Origin: Kiritimatiellota bacterium
Lineage (GTDB): Bacteria; Verrucomicrobiota; Kiritimatiellia; RFP12; UBA1067
Direction: 5' to 3'
Assembly (NCBI GenBank): GCA_009777165.1
Contig: WRML01000068.1
Span: forward strand, 1-8,703
Length of the DNA: 8,703 nucleotides
Shown here piece after piece: positions 6,176 through 8,703 of this stretch. Under the pieces are notes generated by a model, which was not told the DNA's origin, made no database searches, and was given only the letters and a program-made list of their open reading frames with translations. How positions within the stretch are numbered: the stretch's first letter is position 1; every line of letters begins with the position of its first letter. Made by a program: the position numbers and the translations under genes.

Positions 6176-6941
6176 AAATCTAGATGTGAGCGGGCCGAAA
6201 CCGGTGCCGAACACAGACACGCCGCTGGCCAAGTGGACGCGTTTCACTGCCCGTCCGACAGTCAACCGCCCTGTGGCGAAACCCTCCGGGAACCGTCACG
6301 CCCAGCGCCCGATCAATGCGCATGGGTCCTCCGGGAACGGTACCCCCGTCCCGAGCCGGAACACCTCGAAAGGCGGCGGAAAAGGGGGGGGGGGGCGTCC
6401 CAAGCAGCAGCATCACCGTGGCCAGCAACGGGGGAACACCAAGCAGATCAAGTTGCCCCAGGGTATGGGGGACTATGACGACATCCCGCCGGATCAGCCC
6501 ATGGTTCAGGAGGGGGGTGCCGTCGAACAGCCGACGCAACCCAGCGTTACTGCCGAGACAGGCTCTTCCCTGGTGGAGAACGGGGGGGGGCAGGCTGCGG
6601 CAGAAGATGCCGCGGGGGGGGCCCCGTTGCCGCCCCAGGAGAAGCTCCCGGACCTGTACCTGACGGATCTCCAGAAGATGGACATCGCGGAGTTGCACGC
6701 GCTGATTCCTCATGCGAACCAGGAGGACCTGTCCTGCATGAGAAAGCACGACGTGATTTTCGAGGTCATCCGAAGTTCCCCCCGGGGGGGGGGGGGGTCA
6801 TCACCAGCGGCGTGCTCGAGATTTTGCCCGACGGGTTCGGGTTCCTGCGCTCGCCGAAAAACAATTACCTGCAATGCCCGGAGGATGTCTACGTCTCGCC
6901 GTCGCAGGTCCGCCGTTTCGGGTTGCGCACAGGGGATATGA
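6159..6941 (+). CDS. rho: Transcription termination factor Rho, N-terminal portion (frame broken by G14 tract)
   Basis: This frame encodes the front of Rho, the ring helicase that terminates transcription. Residues 1-162 are a low-complexity, probably disordered extension rich in Pro, Gly, Gln, Asn and basic residues (for example SKGGGKGGGGRPKQQHHRGQ at 70-89). Residues 163-204 are the Rho_N helical domain: YLTDLQKMDIAELHAL followed by MRKHDVIFEVI, aligning well with E. coli NLTELKNTPVSELITL and MRKQDIIFAIL. Genuine Rho sequence in this frame ends at about residue 213, at the end of fourteen G (6784-6797). Residues 214-260 are read in the wrong frame and end at a stop at 6939-6941. The continuation of Rho lies in the -1 frame from 6797 onward. 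Extended N termini are known in Rho of Bacteroidota and PVC bacteria, and the Bacteroides thetaiotaomicron one has been linked to phase separation. Whether this split exists in the cell cannot be told from the sequence alone. Confidence 0.9.
   Translation: MSTEHENLDVSGPKPVPNTDTPLAKWTRFTARPTVNRPVAKPSGNRHAQRPINAHGSSGNGTPVPSRNTSKGGGKGGGGRPKQQHHRGQQRGNTKQIKLPQGMGDYDDIPPDQPMVQEGGAVEQPTQPSVTAETGSSLVENGGGQAAAEDAAGGAPLPPQEKLPDLYLTDLQKMDIAELHALIPHANQEDLSCMRKHDVIFEVIRSSPRGGGGSSPAACSRFCPTGSGSCARRKTITCNARRMSTSRRRRSAVSGCAQGI
6384..6395 (+). repeat. G12 homopolymer in rho
   Basis: Twelve G encode four glycines after a lysine (residues 76-79 of the Rho extension). The frame is intact on both sides at this length. 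Confidence 0.95.
6582..6590 (+). repeat. G9 homopolymer in rho
   Basis: Nine G encode three glycines after E-N in the disordered extension of Rho; in frame. A second run, of eight G, follows at 6614-6621 and is also in frame. Confidence 0.95.
6784..6797 (+). repeat. G14 homopolymer that breaks the rho reading frame
   Basis: Fourteen G sit between the Rho_N domain (ends with VIRSSPR) and the OB-fold (begins VITSGVLEILPDGFGF). At 14 the two halves are out of frame. At 15 they join with 13 residues between the FEVI and GVLEIL blocks, exactly as between FAIL and GVLEIL in E. coli Rho; at 12 they join with 12 residues. A -1 ribosomal slip at the end of the tract would give the same product as 15 G. 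Confidence 0.95.
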
Positions 6942-7903
6942 TTGAGGGCCCCGTACGTGACCCCAAGGAGAAAGAGCGTTTCTTCGCGCTCGGTCGCGTG
7001 GACGGCATGAACGGCAAGCCCCCGGTCGAGCCGCGCCGGACCGTGCACTTCGAGAACTTGACACCGCTCTTCCCGGACAGCCGCATTGTGTTGGAGACGA
7101 AGCCGGAAGAGATCTCCATGCGCGTGATGGACATTTTCACGCCGATCGGGTTCGGTCAGCGTGGTCTGATTGTCGCGCCGCCGCGCACCGGTAAGACGGT
7201 CCTGTTGCAGAAGATTGCGAACGCGGTCTCTGCCAACCACCCCGAGGCGTTGCTGTTCATCCTGTTGATTGACGAGCGCCCCGAGGAGGTCACCGACATG
7301 CAGCGCAACACAAAGGCGCATGTGCTGAGTTCGACCTTCGACGAGGCGCCCGAGCGTCATGTCCAGGTCGCGGAGATGGTGATTGAAGTGGCGAAGCGCC
7401 AAGTGGAGTGCGGGCGCGATGTCGTGATCCTGCTCGACAGCATCACGCGCCTGGCGCGCGCGTACAACACGGTTCAGCCCAACAGCGGCAAGACGCTCTC
7501 CGGCGGTGTGGACGCGAACGCCCTGCACAAGCCCAAGCGCTTTTTCGGCGCCGCCCGCAACATCGAGAACGGCGGCAGCCTGACGATTATCGCCACTGCT
7601 TTGGTGGACACGGGAAGCCGTATGGACGACGTGATCTTTGAGGAGTTCAAAGGCACCGGTAACATGGAGTTGTGCTTGGACCGCCAGTTGGTTGACAAGC
7701 GCGTGTTCCCTTCGATCAACATCGAGAAATCGGGGACCCGGAAAGAGGAGTTGCTCCTCTATCCGGACGAGCTCAACCGCACGTGGATTTTGCGTCGCGC
7801 GCTCAATGGCATCCAACCCATCGAGTGTATGGAGATGGTCATCAAGCGCCTGAAAGGCACGAAGAGCAACGCGGAGTTCCTCATCGGCATCAAGGACGCA
7901 TAG
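6812..7903 (+). CDS. rho: Transcription termination factor Rho, RNA-binding OB-fold and ATPase core
   Basis: This frame holds the whole catalytic part of Rho, an RNA-dependent ATPase hexamer that tracks along nascent RNA and releases it from RNA polymerase. Numbering from the GTG at 6812: the OB/cold-shock primary RNA site begins at LEILPDGFGFLRS and includes DVYVSPSQVRRFGLRTGD. Walker A APPRTGKT is at 122-129, the catalytic-glutamate loop LIDERPEEV at about 152-160, and Walker B ILLDSITR with D209. The Q-loop region SGGVDANALHKPKRFFGAAR and the arginine finger in SGTRKEELL (R310) are also present. All key residues are kept and the C terminus is normal length, so this half is not decaying. 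The frame is open upstream to the G14 tract, so 6812 is probably not a true start: no ribosome site precedes the GTG, and the piece continues the Rho_N portion in the neighbouring frame. If started internally, it would be a Rho lacking Rho_N. Confidence 0.95.
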   Translation: MLEILPDGFGFLRSPKNNYLQCPEDVYVSPSQVRRFGLRTGDMIEGPVRDPKEKERFFALGRVDGMNGKPPVEPRRTVHFENLTPLFPDSRIVLETKPEEISMRVMDIFTPIGFGQRGLIVAPPRTGKTVLLQKIANAVSANHPEALLFILLIDERPEEVTDMQRNTKAHVLSSTFDEAPERHVQVAEMVIEVAKRQVECGRDVVILLDSITRLARAYNTVQPNSGKTLSGGVDANALHKPKRFFGAARNIENGGSLTIIATALVDTGSRMDDVIFEEFKGTGNMELCLDRQLVDKRVFPSINIEKSGTRKEELLLYPDELNRTWILRRALNGIQPIECMEMVIKRLKGTKSNAEFLIGIKDA

Positions 7904-7907
7904 CTGG

Positions 7908-7946
7908 CCGTCCCTGCGCGGGGGCGAGCCCCCGCGCGGGGGACGG
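7908..7946 (+). repeat. Hairpin 1 behind rho, possible transcript 3' end
   Basis: A perfect 10-base-pair stem pairs GCGCGGGGGC (7916-7925) with GCCCCCGCGC (7928-7937). After one T-G wobble it extends by CCC/GGG, one bulged G, and CCGT/ACGG, giving about 18 pairs in all. It starts 4 bases after the rho stop. No T-run follows, so it is not a standard Rho-independent terminator. It may protect or define an RNA 3' end, or be a dispersed palindrome. Confidence 0.7.
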
Positions 7947-7982
7947 TTGTCGGGGGGGCGCGTGTCTGTACCCGAGTGCTGG

Positions 7983-8004
7983 TGCGTGGGGCGAGCCCAA
8001 CGCA
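7983..8004 (+). repeat. Hairpin 2 with GGCGAGCC core
   Basis: TGCGT pairs with ACGCA around an inner GGGC-GA-GCCC, with one G/A mismatch between the two stem parts. The core GGGCGAGCCC (7989-7998) is identical to the core of hairpin 1. Confidence 0.65.
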
Positions 8005-8009
8005 GGAAA

Positions 8010-8027
8010 GCGGCGGCGAGCCGCCGC
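8010..8027 (+). repeat. Hairpin 3 with GGCGAGCC core
   Basis: GCGGCGGC (8010-8017) and GCCGCCGC (8020-8027) are perfectly complementary around GA. The stem differs in sequence from hairpins 1 and 2 but keeps the GGCGAGCC centre. Confidence 0.7.
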
Positions 8028-8249
8028 ACGCCAGAGGATCGCATCGGGACGCAAAAAAATCCTTGTCATAGGAACGTTCGAGCGCTTCGCCCTATTTCGG
8101 CTACACATTTACTTAGAATGCTCTCGTTTCCAGTTTCCAGAAGACGCATCACGGTGGTTTTGCGGTCTTGACGATAGTTGTGCCACAGATCACTCAAAGC
8201 CTCACAAAATAAGTGCCCTGTTCGCAACCACGAATCACAAAAAATCCCA

Positions 8250-8279
8250 TTGCCACCCCCCCAAAAACTGTGCTACACT
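8250..8279 (+). promoter_or_regulatory. Putative extended -10 promoter for the lipoprotein gene
   Basis: TTGCCA at 8250-8255 (5 of 6 to the -35 consensus) is followed after 18 bases by TACACT at 8274-8279. The -10 is preceded by TGC, an extended -10 element. Transcription would begin near 8286, leaving a leader of about 33 bases. A C7 run (8256-8262) lies in the spacer. It is a sequence match only. Confidence 0.5.
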
Positions 8280-8318
8280 TCTCTGCGTCGTTTGAAAACG
8301 CATTAAGGAGAACAGGTG

Positions 8319-8703
8319 ATGAAACATTGGGGATTGATGTTAGGGGTTTTTGCGATGGCGGGATGCGCAGTAGAACAGAGGCCAACGGCCGTTTCGGTTC
8401 AACCGAGGGGGGGGCGTGTCGTGACGGCGACTGCATGGGCGAAAGGCGCGGACGCTTACGTCGTGGGGCGGATTGCCGCGGAAAACCTGAAGCTCCAGAT
8501 GGGCGGCGTGGAGCCGCACGTCGTGGTGTTGGCAGAATGTTTCGAGGAGGAATCCGACAAGGCGAAGGCCGCCAAGGGCGTGGCGTCGGTGTTCGGCAAG
8601 AACCGCATCGTCGGGCTGGCGACCTACGGGCTCTACACGCGCGAGGGCGTGGTGGAGCGCGACGGGGTTGGTCTGCTCGCGCTGGGCGGTGACGGCATCT
8701 CCG
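8319..8703 (+). CDS. Lipoprotein with FIST-like N-terminal sequence (3' end outside window)
   Basis: The frame starts at ATG 8319 with TAAGGAG (8304-8310) 8 bases upstream and stays open to the window edge, giving 128 residues. The N terminus MKHWGLMLGVFAMAGC is a short lipoprotein signal with the lipobox M-A-G-C (lipidated C16); Met at -3 is less usual. Residues 40-128 alternate helices and strands: ADAYVVGRIAAENLKLQ, PHVVVLAECFEE, then RIVGLATYGLYTREGV and DGVGLLALGGDGI. The sequence of an acidic strand end, a helix, V-G-x-x-T-x-G, and a closing hydrophobic strand resembles the N-terminal half of FIST sensory domains (typically V-I-G-C-S-T-A-G). I cannot confirm FIST without the rest of the protein. 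A run of eight G (8407-8414) encodes R-G-G in frame just after the signal. It has its own promoter and is probably a separate transcription unit from rho. The gene itself is well supported; its function is not. Confidence 0.8.
   Translation, partial: MKHWGLMLGVFAMAGCAVEQRPTAVSVQPRGGRVVTATAWAKGADAYVVGRIAAENLKLQMGGVEPHVVVLAECFEEESDKAKAAKGVASVFGKNRIVGLATYGLYTREGVVERDGVGLLALGGDGIS

Larger units (their letters stand above)
7904..8318. other. Non-coding interval between rho and the lipoprotein gene
   Basis: No convincing gene is present over these 415 bases. The first part (to about 8030) is very GC-rich and consists of three hairpins. It contains a run of seven G at 7952-7958. The rest is lower in GC, with an A7 run at 8053-8059, a GTTTCCA direct repeat (8126-8132 and 8133-8139) and the word AACCACGAAT (8226-8235) shared with the intergenic patch before coaE. 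It ends in a promoter-like sequence for the next gene. Frames that cross it are shadows of rho or lack ribosome sites. Confidence 0.75.

Noticed and set aside
6812..7903. The Rho core as an independent gene starting at GTG 6812
   Set aside because: There is no ribosome site before the GTG, the frame is open further upstream, and the missing Rho_N domain is encoded immediately before it in the neighbouring frame.
7908..7946. Hairpin 1 as a classical Rho-independent terminator of rho
   Set aside because: The stem is strong but TTGTCGGGGG follows instead of a T-run, so only a less specific hairpin call is justified.
6710..8044. A 444-codon open frame on the minus strand
   Set aside because: It is antisense to the Rho core and the GC-rich hairpins, with shadow-type composition and no ribosome site or known motif.
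7783..8295. A 170-codon plus-strand frame crossing the rho end and the intergenic region
   Set aside because: Its first quarter is an out-of-frame reading of rho and the remainder runs through hairpins and the promoter; no ribosome site or motif is seen.
8213..8692. A 159-codon plus-strand frame over the lipoprotein gene
   Set aside because: The frame starting at 8319 has a Shine-Dalgarno site, a lipoprotein signal and good codon use. This one is Arg/Gly-rich in the second half and is simply another frame.

Overview
The window is a chromosomal stretch of a high-GC Gram-negative bacterium (about 60% GC by eye), most likely from the Verrucomicrobiota / Kiritimatiellota / Lentisphaerota side of the PVC group. 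The evidence is a run of genes that look like the Akkermansia Amuc_1100, Amuc_1099 and Amuc_1098 pilus-system families, a secretin with a TPR-like N-terminal half, and a Rho factor with a long disordered N-terminal extension. Every supported gene is on the + strand.

Positions 1-5460 hold the 3' part of a type IV pilus-like assembly operon. In order they are the C-terminal end of a PilN-like protein, a PilO-like/Amuc_1100-family inner-membrane protein, an Amuc_1099-like inner-membrane protein in the place of PilP that carries a four-cysteine zinc-ribbon motif outside the membrane, and a 963-residue PilQ/Amuc_1098-type outer-membrane secretin. The first two overlap by ATGA and the third follows after 3 bases. 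A good sigma70-like promoter sits across the stop codon of the third gene, so the secretin can probably also be transcribed separately. Together the products would form the alignment subcomplex and outer-membrane pore of a pilus machine; a PilM-like protein is expected just upstream, outside the window.

Positions 5461-5560 are a short intergenic patch of degenerate short repeats. Positions 5561-7903 hold coaE (dephospho-CoA kinase) overlapping the start of rho by 17 bases. As given, rho is split: a run of 14 G at 6784-6797 throws the N-terminal part (disordered extension plus Rho_N domain) out of frame with the cold-shock/OB-fold and ATPase part. One extra G, or a -1 ribosomal slip on the run, would restore an uninterrupted Rho of about 581 residues with the same domain spacing as E. 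coli Rho. The N-terminal half of rho also contains G runs of 12, 9 and 8 that do not break the frame.

Positions 7904-8318 are non-coding: three consecutive hairpins sharing a GGCGAGCC core, then a less GC-rich stretch ending in a plausible extended -10 promoter. That promoter would drive the last gene, a lipoprotein with FIST-like sequence that runs off the right end.

The strongest points for follow-up are the G14 tract splitting rho (contingency locus, slippage site or assembly error), the extracytoplasmic zinc ribbon in the PilP-position protein, and the hairpin array behind rho. I saw no CRISPR array, tRNA, rRNA, insertion sequence or phage gene.
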